From Kandleria vitulina DSM 20405 (GTDB lineage: Bacteria; Bacillota_I; Bacilli_A; Erysipelotrichales; Coprobacillaceae): a DNA stretch of 44,989 bases. The number at the start of each line of letters is the position of its first letter. The first letter of the stretch is position 1. The notes below the pieces were generated by a model. The model saw only the letters and a program-made list of their open reading frames with translations. It made no database searches and was not told where the DNA came from. The stretch spans positions 1 to 44,989 of the forward strand of contig NZ_JNKN01000016.1 in NCBI RefSeq assembly GCF_000702065.1, read 5' to 3'. Below, piece by piece: positions 14,082 to 21,533 of the stretch. The translations under genes were made by a program, and so were the position numbers.

Positions 14082-14861
14082 ATGAAGAAGTATATATTCT
14101 TTGATATCGATGGGACCTTGACTAGCCTTAAGACAGGCGCGTTTGTTGAGAGTGCCCTTGAGAGTATTCAGCGTCTTCAAGACGAAGGGCACTTTGTCGC
14201 TATTGCGACAGGACGCGCCTACTATAAGGCCAAGGATGCGATGAAGCAGGCGGGTATTCATCATATGGTCTGCAATGGTGGAGCAGGGATTGTCATCAAT
14301 GATGAGCTGGTAGATAATCGACCTTTAGATAAAGAGAAGGCTCTTCTTATTATTAAGGAAGCAAGAAGTAAAGGATACGGTGTCCTTGTAGCCTGTGATG
14401 ATAGTGTTGATGTCTATATGAAAGATGATCTATTTATAAGACAGGTAGGAGAAAGAAAAGAACCAACAAACTATATTCTTGATGAGAATCTATCTTTTGA
14501 TGACTTGCCTCATATATATAAGATCTATATTGCGATTAGTGAAGAGGAAGAAAGAAATCTTCAACATTTAGATTTACTTGGACATATGCGCTTTGTTAAA
14601 GATTATCTTATGTATCAGCATGATGAGAAGCATCTTGGTATTAAGAGAATGATTCAGCATGTTCATGGCAGCTTGGATGATGTTGTTGTCTTTGGAGATG
14701 GAGAAAATGATATAATCATGTTCCAAGATCAGTTTTATAAGATTGCAATGGGGAATGGTTATCCGGATTTATTAAAGAAGGCAGATGAAATTACTGATCC
14801 ACCTGAAGAAAATGGAATTAAGAATGCCTGTATAAGACATAAATGGATTAAGAATTTCTAA
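14082..14861 (+). CDS. Cof-type HAD phosphatase
   Basis: The 259-aa cytosolic protein has HAD motifs FFDIDGTLTS (nucleophile Asp8), ATGRAYYKA (motif II), a lysine in HLGIKRMI (motif III) and FGDGENDIIMF (motif IV), with a IIB cap between about residues 85 and 185. It should hydrolyse a small phosphorylated metabolite, substrate unknown. It stands alone between the phosphate transporter and the HPr-LDH gene. Its closeness to a phosphate importer may be chance. RBS GAGGTG lies ahead of the ATG. Confidence 0.9.
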   Translation: MKKYIFFDIDGTLTSLKTGAFVESALESIQRLQDEGHFVAIATGRAYYKAKDAMKQAGIHHMVCNGGAGIVINDELVDNRPLDKEKALLIIKEARSKGYGVLVACDDSVDVYMKDDLFIRQVGERKEPTNYILDENLSFDDLPHIYKIYIAISEEEERNLQHLDLLGHMRFVKDYLMYQHDEKHLGIKRMIQHVHGSLDDVVVFGDGENDIIMFQDQFYKIAMGNGYPDLLKKADEITDPPEENGIKNACIRHKWIKNF

Positions 14862-15022
14862 ATGGGTAAATAAGATATTTCATATATATATCAAAGACGT
14901 AAAATTTTTACACAATAATGGACGGATAAGAAATTTTTTAAACAAATCTAATATTTTATAAGGTAAATAAAAAGGGTTTGTGCTATTATAGTTGTATATT
15001 AATTAGGAGGATTATAGAGAAA

Positions 15023-16327
15023 ATGAAGAAATTTAGTTATGTAGTTGATAATCCAATGGGCGTACATGCTCGTCCTGCTGCTTTATTAGCTCAGTTATGC
15101 GTTAATTTAAAAAGTGCTGTTGTAGTAGAATGTAATGGGAAAACAGCAAGTGGGAATAACGTATTACAGATTCTTGCTTTAGGCGCTAAGAAAGGTGATA
15201 CTTTAAACGTTAGTGCTGAAGGTGACGATGAAGAAGCTGCAATTTCACAGATTGAAGAATTATTCAACGGTGAATTTACAGAAAAAGAAGAATATGATGT
15301 TCTTAAGGTAGCATTCTTTGGAACAAAGGATTATGACAGAACTTTCTTTAGTGAATTAACTAAGGATAAAGGTCCTGGAACATATAACTGCGATATCAAA
15401 TATTTCAGCGTACGTTTAACTCCTGAAACTGCTTCTTTAGCAAAAGGTTATGATGCTGTTTGTATCTTCGTAAATGATGAAGCACCAAGACAGGTTGTAG
15501 AAGAATTAGCTGCAGGTGGCGTTAAGTTAATCTTATTACGTTGTGCTGGTTTCAACAACGTAGATTTACAGGCTGCAAAAGAATGCAACATCAAGGTTGC
15601 TCGTGTTCCAGCATACTCTCCATATGCAGTAGCTGAACATGCTATGGCTATCATCCAGGAAGCAAACAGAAGATTAGGTAAAGCTTATAACAAAGTAAGA
15701 GATAACAACTTCGCTTTATCTGGTTTATTAGGTGTAGACTTACATAATAAAGTCTGCGGTGTTATGGGTACTGGTAAAATTGGTCAGTGCTTCGCTAGAA
15801 TCGCTAAAGGTTACGGTATGACTGTAATTGGTTGGGATGCTTATCCAAATCAGGCTTTAGTAGATGAAGGATTATTAACTTATGTTTCTAAAGACGAATT
15901 ATTAGAAAAAGCTGATTTAATTTCATTACATGCACCATTAATCATGGGTGAAGGTGGAACTTACCACTTAATCGATGCTGATGCAATCAGCAAAATGAAA
16001 GATAACGTTATGCTTGTAAACTCAGCTCGTGGACCATTAATCGATGCAGAAGCATTAATCGCTGCATTAAAACAGGGTAAATTCCACGCTGTAGCATTAG
16101 ACGTATATGAAGGAGAAGATGCTAACGTTTATACTGATAGATCTGATGAAGCATTACATAGCTCTATCACTGCACGTTTACAGATGTTCCCTAACTTAGT
16201 ATTAACATCTCATCAGGCATTCTTCACTCGTGAAGCATTACAGGCTATCGCTGTTGTTACTATGGAAAATGCTCGTAACTTCAACGAAGGTAATGATTTA
16301 GGTTTTGCTGAATGTAAAGCTCAGTAA
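15023..16327 (+). CDS. HPr phosphocarrier domain fused to D-lactate dehydrogenase
   Basis: The 434-aa protein joins two complete domains. Residues 1-85 are an HPr domain with the active loop GVHARPAALL (His15, Arg17) in exact HPr numbering; Ser46, the HPr-kinase site, is Asn46. Residues about 93-434 are an LdhA-type D-2-hydroxyacid dehydrogenase, which reduces pyruvate to D-lactate with NADH. It has the MGTGKIGQ dinucleotide loop with Asp272, and catalytic Arg336 (SARG), Glu365 (DVYEGE) and His397 (SHQAF), each offset by 101 from the Lactobacillus D-LDH residues. I infer that enzyme I could phosphorylate His15 with PEP and so tune lactate formation. The ATG at 15023 has TAGGAGG upstream. Leucine is nearly all TTA, suggesting high expression. 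Single-gene unit with a strong terminator. Confidence 0.92.
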   Translation: MKKFSYVVDNPMGVHARPAALLAQLCVNLKSAVVVECNGKTASGNNVLQILALGAKKGDTLNVSAEGDDEEAAISQIEELFNGEFTEKEEYDVLKVAFFGTKDYDRTFFSELTKDKGPGTYNCDIKYFSVRLTPETASLAKGYDAVCIFVNDEAPRQVVEELAAGGVKLILLRCAGFNNVDLQAAKECNIKVARVPAYSPYAVAEHAMAIIQEANRRLGKAYNKVRDNNFALSGLLGVDLHNKVCGVMGTGKIGQCFARIAKGYGMTVIGWDAYPNQALVDEGLLTYVSKDELLEKADLISLHAPLIMGEGGTYHLIDADAISKMKDNVMLVNSARGPLIDAEALIAALKQGKFHAVALDVYEGEDANVYTDRSDEALHSSITARLQMFPNLVLTSHQAFFTREALQAIAVVTMENARNFNEGNDLGFAECKAQ

Positions 16328-16347
16328 TCCAAAATATTTTGAACATT

Positions 16348-16380
16348 AGAGGAAATTCTTATGAATTTCCTCTTTTTTTT
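16348..16380 (+). terminator. Terminator of the HPr-LDH gene
   Basis: AGAGGAAATTC (16348-16358) pairs with GAATTTCCTCT (16363-16373) around TTAT, followed by eight T. Confidence 0.92.
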
Positions 16381-16430
16381 AAAATTGAAAAATGTGAAAA
16401 TATCCCCTTATAAAGGGAAATAAATGGTGT

Positions 16431-16492
16431 TTCTTAAAAAAATCTTAAGAAAAAGTGATAAAATTCTTAATTTTGGGTGGAAATTCTTAAAA
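16431..16492 (+). promoter_or_regulatory. Phased CTTAA box array upstream of the first NlpC/P60 gene
   Basis: CTTAA cores start at 16433, 16444, 16466 and 16486, that is at steps of 11, 22 and 20 bases, so they face one side of the helix. The last lies about 14 bases before a TATAAT (16500-16505). The paralogous gene downstream has a cleaner array (17361-17404). Direct repeats at 11 bp are typical binding sites of OmpR/PhoB-family response regulators. Confidence 0.6.
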
Positions 16493-16545
16493 AAATGTTT
16501 ATAATTATAAACAGTAACAATAAAAATGTAATGAGGAGATTATTT

Positions 16546-17322
16546 ATGAATACCCACCAATTTATCAAGAAACATAGAAAGTTAATTATGATTATCGCTG
16601 CAATCGCATTGATGATTGTCCCTGTATCAGCTGCAAAGAATGCAATGGAAGTAGATGCGTCTACATCAAAAATTGTAAGCTTAGCTTATTCTAAATTGGG
16701 AAGTAAATATATTTATGGTGCAAGCCATTCTATGAGTGCTTTAAGAAATAAAAAACAGAGAGCTTTCGACTGTTCCGGTTTTGTGAGCTGGGTGTATTAC
16801 CAGTCAGGTCACAATATTGGTGTTCGTACAACTAGTTCATTAAGATCAGTTGGTAAACGTGTATCATGGGCTAACAGACAGAAAGGTGATATCTTATTAT
16901 TCGGTTCTCATACAGGAATCTATATTGGTAATAATAAGATGATTCATGCTCCAAATAGCAGATCACGTGTAAAAGTAGAAAATTTATCTGGTCATTGGAG
17001 AAGTAGACTTAAACAGATAAGAAGAGTTGTTTCTTCATCTGATAAGGCTGCTGTAGAAAAAACTATCTCTAAGGCTACAAAAGCAGTAAATGCTGCTAAT
17101 ACAAATACATCTTCTTCAAAATATACAACTGGTAATTGGAAAATTACTGTATCTTCTAATGTAAGAGCTAAAGCAACTGCTTCTTCTAAGAAATTAAGTA
17201 GATTGAAGAAAGGTTCAGTTGTTACTGTTAAATCTATCAAGTATGGTAGATGGGCAAAAATCTCTTTCAAAGGAAAGACAGGATGGGTATCTCTAAGAGG
17301 TGCTCATGCAGTTAGAGCTTAG
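16546..17322 (+). CDS. Secreted NlpC/P60 cell-wall hydrolase with SH3-like domain
   Basis: The 258-aa precursor has a signal peptide (basic HKHRK-like start, LIMIIAAIALMIVPVSA). The NlpC/P60 domain spans about residues 35-160 with Cys76 (FDCSGFVSW), His122 (GSHTGIYIG) and His134 (MIHAP), the usual catalytic triad for cleaving peptidoglycan stem peptides. After a Ser/Thr/Ala-rich linker, the C-terminus is an SH3b-type wall-binding domain (WKITVSSNVRAKATASSKKLSRLKKG, GKTGWVSL). The mature protein is very basic. Start chosen at the ATG with GAGGAG 7 bases ahead. A close paralogue follows, and both have CTTAA box arrays upstream. Confidence 0.92.
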   Translation: MNTHQFIKKHRKLIMIIAAIALMIVPVSAAKNAMEVDASTSKIVSLAYSKLGSKYIYGASHSMSALRNKKQRAFDCSGFVSWVYYQSGHNIGVRTTSSLRSVGKRVSWANRQKGDILLFGSHTGIYIGNNKMIHAPNSRSRVKVENLSGHWRSRLKQIRRVVSSSDKAAVEKTISKATKAVNAANTNTSSSKYTTGNWKITVSSNVRAKATASSKKLSRLKKGSVVTVKSIKYGRWAKISFKGKTGWVSLRGAHAVRA

Positions 17323-17324
17323 TG

Positions 17325-17352
17325 AGAAATGTCTTAGGACATTTCTTTTTTT
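17325..17352 (+). terminator. Terminator between the two NlpC/P60 genes
   Basis: AGAAATGTC (17325-17333) and GACATTTCT (17338-17346) form the stem around TTAG, followed by a T run. The two paralogues are therefore separate transcripts. Confidence 0.88.
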
Positions 17353-17360
17353 ATGTCAAA

Positions 17361-17404
17361 TCTTAAGAAAATCTTAAGCAAACCTTAAGAATTTCTTAAG
17401 AAAG
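17361..17404 (+). promoter_or_regulatory. Four tandem 11-bp TCTTAAG repeats upstream of the second NlpC/P60 gene
   Basis: Four consecutive 11-base units read TCTTAAGAAAA, TCTTAAGCAAA, CCTTAAGAATT and TCTTAAGAAAG, with CTTAAG cores starting at 17362, 17373, 17384 and 17395. The array ends 2 bases before the -35 element of the gene's promoter. This is the geometry of an activator site for an OmpR/PhoB-family response regulator; WalR and CiaR sites have the same 11-bp step. The regulator is not in the window. Confidence 0.75.
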
Positions 17405-17406
17405 TA

Positions 17407-17435
17407 TTTACAAATGAATATTCTTAATGCATAAT
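17407..17435 (+). promoter_or_regulatory. Promoter of the second NlpC/P60 gene
   Basis: TTTACA (17407-17412) and CATAAT (17430-17435) are 17 bp apart, directly downstream of the 11-bp repeat array. Confidence 0.7.
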
Positions 17436-17461
17436 AGTGCTTGTATGAAGGAGGAGATAAA

Positions 17462-18160
17462 ATGAATACCCACATATTCAAGAAGAGTAAGAAGCTAGTT
17501 ATTACTATTGTATTATTATTCGCTGTTGTTTTTGGTTTAGTTACAAATGCGATGAGTGCAGATGCGGCTTCTTCTAGGATAGTGAGTAAAGCATATTCAC
17601 GATTAGGAAGTACATATGTGTATGGGGCAGGACATTCTATGGGAGCCCTAAGAAACAAGAGACAAAGAAAGTTCGACTGCTCAAGCCTTGTCAGCTGGGT
17701 GTATTATCAATCTGGTATTAATATTGGCGTAAGAACGACAAGTTCTCTTCGCTCAGTAGGAAAACGTGTATCATGGAAAAATAGACAGAAAGGCGATATT
17801 CTATTATTTGGTTCACACACTGGAATCTATATTGGAAACAATAAAATGATTCATGCACCAAGTTCTGGAAAGAAGATTCAGATTACTTCTTTATCAGGAC
17901 GCTATAGACGTCGTCTTAAGCAGATTCGTCGTGTTGTAGGTGTTAAAACTTCAAGCAAGAAGAAATCCTACAAGGCCGGTCGTTATGTCTTAAAACATTG
18001 GATGTACGTGCGTACGAAAGCCAGCGTTCACTCTAAAAGAGTTGGTAAGATCTACAAGAGAACAGTTATTCGTGTAGTATCAACTAAAGGATCTTGGGGA
18101 CGTTTTAAATATAAAGGTCACTATAGATATGTGAAGCTTACTAAAGCAAGAAGGGTATAA
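17462..18160 (+). CDS. Secreted NlpC/P60 cell-wall hydrolase, paralogue
   Basis: The 232-aa precursor has a signal peptide (KKLVITIVLLFAVVFGLVTNAMSADA) and an NlpC/P60 domain with Cys73 in FDCSSLVSW, the same GSHTGIYIG and MIHAP motifs, and the long shared stretch around GVRTTSSLRSVGKRVSW. It is clearly a duplicate of the preceding gene. The C-terminal SH3-like part (LKHWMYVRTKASVHSKRVGKIYKR) has diverged and the linker is shorter, so wall targeting may differ. It should cleave peptidoglycan stem peptides outside the cell. The ATG has GGAGGAG 7 bases ahead. It has its own promoter with an 11-bp repeat array. Confidence 0.92.
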   Translation: MNTHIFKKSKKLVITIVLLFAVVFGLVTNAMSADAASSRIVSKAYSRLGSTYVYGAGHSMGALRNKRQRKFDCSSLVSWVYYQSGINIGVRTTSSLRSVGKRVSWKNRQKGDILLFGSHTGIYIGNNKMIHAPSSGKKIQITSLSGRYRRRLKQIRRVVGVKTSSKKKSYKAGRYVLKHWMYVRTKASVHSKRVGKIYKRTVIRVVSTKGSWGRFKYKGHYRYVKLTKARRV

Positions 18161-18177
18161 TTTGTGCCCTTCTTTTT
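18149..18177 (+). terminator. Terminator after the second NlpC/P60 gene
   Basis: AAGAAGGG (18149-18156) pairs with CCCTTCTT (18168-18175), with T residues following. The first arm lies in the last codons of the gene. Confidence 0.7.
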
Positions 18178-18228
18178 ACGTTGCACTTTTTATATTTTTG
18201 CGTTATATTCATGAAAGAGGTGAAGCGA

Positions 18229-18618
18229 ATGGCCAAGTTATCAATGAATAAAAAGTTCTACAAGAGAGAATATAAAAAAGCGGCTTCTAAAGCTGCTACT
18301 AAGACAAGTGATTTTACACGTAGACATGAAACAAGAAAGAGTGCTAAAAAAGAAAGTTTTCATTTGTCCAAGAATATGCAAAAGTCTCTTTATACACATA
18401 AAGATAAACCAAAAACAAAACAGAAAGAATATCATGTTTCTCACCCTGATAATAAGAAAGAAGCCCCAGTTTTTGATTTACATTTCTTTTATCTTCTGAC
18501 ATTGGTTATTGGCATTTCTGGCATAGTGATTTCATTTATTGTGAAAACGCGCCTTACTTGCTTCTTATTTATTTTAACAACGATTGTATCGTTTATTAAT
18601 TATCGTAAAACAAAATAA
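18229..18618 (+). CDS. Hypothetical basic protein with two C-terminal membrane helices
   Basis: I do not recognise this 129-aa protein. Residues 1-75 are very rich in Lys, Arg and His (FYKREYKKAASKAATKT, THKDKPKTKQKEYH). Two hydrophobic helices follow (about 86-103 and 106-122), ending in NYRKTK. A basic cytoplasmic tail on a helical hairpin could contact nucleic acid or anionic lipid; this is only inference. The start at 18229 has AGAGGTG 7 bases upstream, whereas earlier in-frame starts lack an RBS. Confidence 0.65.
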   Translation: MAKLSMNKKFYKREYKKAASKAATKTSDFTRRHETRKSAKKESFHLSKNMQKSLYTHKDKPKTKQKEYHVSHPDNKKEAPVFDLHFFYLLTLVIGISGIVISFIVKTRLTCFLFILTTIVSFINYRKTK

Positions 18619-18661
18619 AAACACAGAAAAACCGGATGGGACGTCCGGTTCTTCTGTGTTT
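18619..18661 (+). terminator. Long two-part hairpin after the basic membrane protein gene
   Basis: An outer 10-bp stem (AAACACAGAA, 18619-18628, with TTCTGTGTTT, 18652-18661) and an inner 7-bp stem (AACCGGA, 18630-18636, with TCCGGTT, 18644-18650) stack with single unpaired bases. No T run follows the stem apart from its own TTT, so it could act as terminator or processing signal. Confidence 0.65.
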
Positions 18662-18694
18662 AGGAATAATTTCTTTTGAAGGGAAATTTGTGAA

Positions 18695-18712
18695 TTGTAG
18701 TTCTCACTACAA
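18695..18712 (+). promoter_or_regulatory. Inverted repeat ahead of the BRCT gene
   Basis: TTGTAGT (18695-18701) and ACTACAA (18706-18712) are perfect arms around TCTC, just before a TATAGT (-10-like, 18714-18719). The position, within the promoter spacer, suggests an operator. A second short repeat, GACGT with ACGTC, follows at about 18732-18748. Confidence 0.45.
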
Positions 18713-18781
18713 CTATAGTATAAACAACGGACGTCTTACTAACGTCAAAAAATAAAGGATTTTAAATAAAAAGGAGAAAAA

Positions 18782-19351
18782 ATGTATAGCGTAAGAGGTC
18801 TTCTTAATGAGTATGTTATTTTGAAGAAAGAAATAAATTGTTTTCATGTGATCAAGGTGAATGAGACAGTCAGTGAGAAACAGTTTGATTCATTGGAAGA
18901 TGTCTATCACTATTGTGATGGGCTATTTCTTGTAACTATGTATTTTAGTGAATTGGAAGCTTATCCTGGTGGTGTATGTCTGCTAGATGATTTTATTAAG
19001 GCTCTTAAATGGCACCATGAAGGTAGAAGTGTACATGATGATCATTTGGTTTATGAGAAGATTAAAGCTTATTTAAGAGAAGAAGGTATTGGATTAGATG
19101 AACTTTTCTTAATCAGCTTAAAAGGGGCTAAGATTGTCTTTACTGGACGTTTATCACGATATACGAGAGCTATTGCATCAAGGAAAGCACAAGCGTGTGG
19201 AGCGTATGTACAATCTTATGTCAATAAGGAAACGACATATCTTATTAAGGGGACCAATCATCATATCTCCAATAAATATAGATGTGCTGAAAGATTAAAT
19301 ATTCCTATTATTGAAGAAGAACAATTTTATCGTATGGTCAGTGATATTTGA
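18782..19351 (+). CDS. Stand-alone BRCT-domain protein
   Basis: The 189-aa soluble protein ends in a clear BRCT domain (about residues 115-189): LKGAKIVFTGRLSRYTRAIASRKAQACGAYVQSYVN with the TTYLIKG strand and the closing Trp-less helix. It resembles the BRCT domain of NAD-dependent DNA ligase and of other repair proteins that bind DNA ends or phospho-peptides. Residues 1-110 are an unknown acidic domain (YCDGLFLVTMYFSELEAYPGG). No ligase, nuclease or polymerase domain is present. RBS AAAAGGAG lies 6 bases ahead. Its role in DNA metabolism is inferred only from the BRCT domain. Confidence 0.85.
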   Translation: MYSVRGLLNEYVILKKEINCFHVIKVNETVSEKQFDSLEDVYHYCDGLFLVTMYFSELEAYPGGVCLLDDFIKALKWHHEGRSVHDDHLVYEKIKAYLREEGIGLDELFLISLKGAKIVFTGRLSRYTRAIASRKAQACGAYVQSYVNKETTYLIKGTNHHISNKYRCAERLNIPIIEEEQFYRMVSDI

Positions 19352-19398
19352 TTTTTTATGAGGAAGTGCTATCATAAACTTATTCAAGGAGGAATAAA

Positions 19399-20280
19399 AT
19401 GAAAAAATTACGTTATCTACTTATAAGTGTATTAACATGTGCAATGATGATTCCGGTAATGAGTGTACAAGTTTTTGCGGATAGCGAGAAATATCTTGTC
19501 TTAGGAAAAGACCTTACTACTAGTGAAAAGAAGAAAGTTCTTGATTATTTAGGAGTTGATGATATTAATGATTATCAGGTTTCCTATGTTACTAACAGTG
19601 AAGAACATCAGTATCTTGGAAAATACTTATCAAGCAGTGTTATTGGTAAGCGTGCATTATCTTCAGTAGTTATGGAGAGTGCTGAAAAGGATGCTGGTAT
19701 TTCAGTTACAACTAAGAACATTTCTTACTGTAGTGAATCAATGTATCAGAATGCGTTAATTACTGCAGGTGTTAAGGATGTTAAGCTTACAGTTGCAGGA
19801 CCATTCTCAATTTCAGGTACTGCTGCTCTTGTCGCAGCGACTAAGTCTTATGAAATCATGACTGGTAAACAGCTTGATGAAGTTAAAGTAAAAGCTGCCA
19901 ACAATGAAATTGCGGTTACTCAGGAATTAGGTAAAGAAACAAATCAGAAAGATGCGGCTGAAATGGTAGCTTCATTAAAACAGAAAGTCGCAGAAATGGG
20001 CGATGATTATACGCGAGAAGATGGACAGAAGGCGCTTAAGGAACTTGAAAAGGAAATGAATGTGTCATTATCTTCTTCTACTGAAGACAAGATTCTTGAT
20101 TTAATGGATAATCTTAAGAATGCGGATCTTGATGTAGATACAATTAAGACGCAGGCTAAGGATCTTTATGAAAATATTAAAGATTATGCCAACAAGCTTA
20201 CTGAAGATGGAGGATTCCTTTCACAGCTTGGTCAGAAGATTAAAGGATTTATTAAGAAGATTGTAGATTTCTTTAAATAA
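19399..20280 (+). CDS. Secreted DUF1002 (YpuA-like) protein
   Basis: The 293-aa precursor has a signal peptide (KKLRYLLISVLTCAMMIPVMSVQVFA, cleavage near residue 27). The DUF1002 part covers about residues 30-175, with ALSSVVMESAEKDAGISVTTKNI and QNALITAGVKDVKLTVAGPFSISGTAALVAATKSYE as its conserved core. The C-terminal 100 residues are helical and charged, ending in an amphipathic basic helix (IKGFIKKIVDFFK). The family is found outside Gram-positive cells and its biochemical role is unknown. RBS AAGGAGG. A strong terminator follows directly. Confidence 0.9.
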   Translation: MKKLRYLLISVLTCAMMIPVMSVQVFADSEKYLVLGKDLTTSEKKKVLDYLGVDDINDYQVSYVTNSEEHQYLGKYLSSSVIGKRALSSVVMESAEKDAGISVTTKNISYCSESMYQNALITAGVKDVKLTVAGPFSISGTAALVAATKSYEIMTGKQLDEVKVKAANNEIAVTQELGKETNQKDAAEMVASLKQKVAEMGDDYTREDGQKALKELEKEMNVSLSSSTEDKILDLMDNLKNADLDVDTIKTQAKDLYENIKDYANKLTEDGGFLSQLGQKIKGFIKKIVDFFK

Positions 20281-20303
20281 AACAAGTCGCAAGACTTGTT
20301 TTT
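20281..20303 (+). terminator. Terminator after the DUF1002 gene
   Basis: AACAAGTC (20281-20288) and GACTTGTT (20293-20300) pair around GCAA, followed by T residues. The next gene starts about 30 bases further on; a TATAAT at 20307-20312 may serve it. Confidence 0.88.
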
Positions 20304-20333
20304 CTTTATAATAAGAATGAGGAGATGAAGAAA

Positions 20334-21530
20334 ATGAGAGTCCTATGTTTTGGCTCATTGAATTATGATCATGTCTATGATGTTGATCATTTTGTAAAGC
20401 CTGAAGAGACATTAAAATCAAGAGGATATAAGCTTAATTATGGTGGAAAAGGTTTAAATCAGAGTATCGCCTGTCATAAGGCTGGGTTGGATGTCTATCA
20501 TGCCGGAGCCATCGGAAACGATGGAGAGGCCCTGCGTTCATATTTAAGCAAGCATAATATTAATTGTGATTATATATTGAATAAAGAAGAACCTACTGGT
20601 CATGCGATTATCCAGGTGGCCAATGGACAAAACAATATTATTATTTATCAGGGAGCGAATGCGTGCATTGATCATTCAGACATAAAAGAAGTGCTATCGC
20701 ACTTCTGGGCTAATGATCTCTTGTTAATTCAAAATGAAGTATCCAATCTCTCAGAATTGATACATGAAGCACATGCTAGACATATGCGTATTGTATTGAA
20801 TCTTGCACCGATGGATCAGAGTGCAAAGGATTATCCATTAGAGAAAGTAGATACGCTTATTGTAAATGAGATAGAAGCTATGGAACTTGTTGAGGCAAGT
20901 GAAGATATAGATGATATTCTTTCAAGATTAAAAGAGCAGTTCTATGATCAGGAAGTCATTATGACTGTTGGAGAAAAGGGAAGCTACCATCTTTATCAGG
21001 GAGAATGTTTCCATGTAGACGCGTATGATACGGATGTAGTTGATACAACGGCAGCAGGTGATACCTTTATTGGCTATTATTTGGCGATGAGAGAACGTTT
21101 TTCTATTGTTGAAGCAATGCGTATTGCGTCTCTTGCTTCAAGCATGACATGTCAAAAAAGTGGAGCAGCACAATCCATCCCTGAATGTGATGAAGTATTA
21201 AGCAGCTATTATTTATTAAAGACCAAGAATCTTGTCAGCTTGACTGATCATGATGTGACATGGAAACAAGGTCCATTCAAGAAGATTCCTGTTTTCTATG
21301 ATAATACAAAAGAGTGGACATATCAGTTCTATAAGCATCATCTTTTAGATGAAGATTATAAATTGCATTATGAAATGATTAAAGATAAGGAAATAGAAAG
21401 CCTATCAGTTAATGAAGCACTTACCATGATTACTTATTATATTAGAGAAGAACGTACACATACGGGAGTTATGGCACATGCTTTACAAGAAGGTGTGCTT
21501 CATCAGCTTGATCAGCTTATAAGAGGTTAA
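20334..21530 (+). CDS. PfkB-family (ribokinase-like) kinase with extra C-terminal domain
   Basis: Residues 1 to about 295 form a PfkB/ribokinase domain: N-terminal LCFGSLNYDHVYDV, the substrate loop NYGGKGLNQSIACHKAG, and the ATP/catalytic motif DTTAAGDTF with base Asp243. It should phosphorylate ribose or a related nucleoside or sugar. About 100 further residues (from VTWKQGPFKK) form a helical domain with FYDNTKEWTYQFYKHHL, ESLSVNEALTMITYYIREER and HTGVMAHALQEG, which looks like a small DUF6508-type domain; this match is uncertain. Normal ribokinases stop near 310 aa. The start at 20334 has GGAG 9 bases ahead. The sirtuin gene starts 4 bases after the stop, so they are co-expressed. Confidence 0.8.
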   Translation: MRVLCFGSLNYDHVYDVDHFVKPEETLKSRGYKLNYGGKGLNQSIACHKAGLDVYHAGAIGNDGEALRSYLSKHNINCDYILNKEEPTGHAIIQVANGQNNIIIYQGANACIDHSDIKEVLSHFWANDLLLIQNEVSNLSELIHEAHARHMRIVLNLAPMDQSAKDYPLEKVDTLIVNEIEAMELVEASEDIDDILSRLKEQFYDQEVIMTVGEKGSYHLYQGECFHVDAYDTDVVDTTAAGDTFIGYYLAMRERFSIVEAMRIASLASSMTCQKSGAAQSIPECDEVLSSYYLLKTKNLVSLTDHDVTWKQGPFKKIPVFYDNTKEWTYQFYKHHLLDEDYKLHYEMIKDKEIESLSVNEALTMITYYIREERTHTGVMAHALQEGVLHQLDQLIRG

Positions 21531-21533
21531 GTT

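Noticed and set aside
14978-15022. 15-aa N-terminal extension of the HPr-LDH fusion
   Set aside because: The extension covers the promoter and RBS; the ATG at 15023 with TAGGAGG places His15 in standard HPr numbering.
17361-17404. CRISPR-like repeat array
   Set aside because: Units are 11 bp and contiguous, without spacers; the placement next to a promoter indicates regulator sites.
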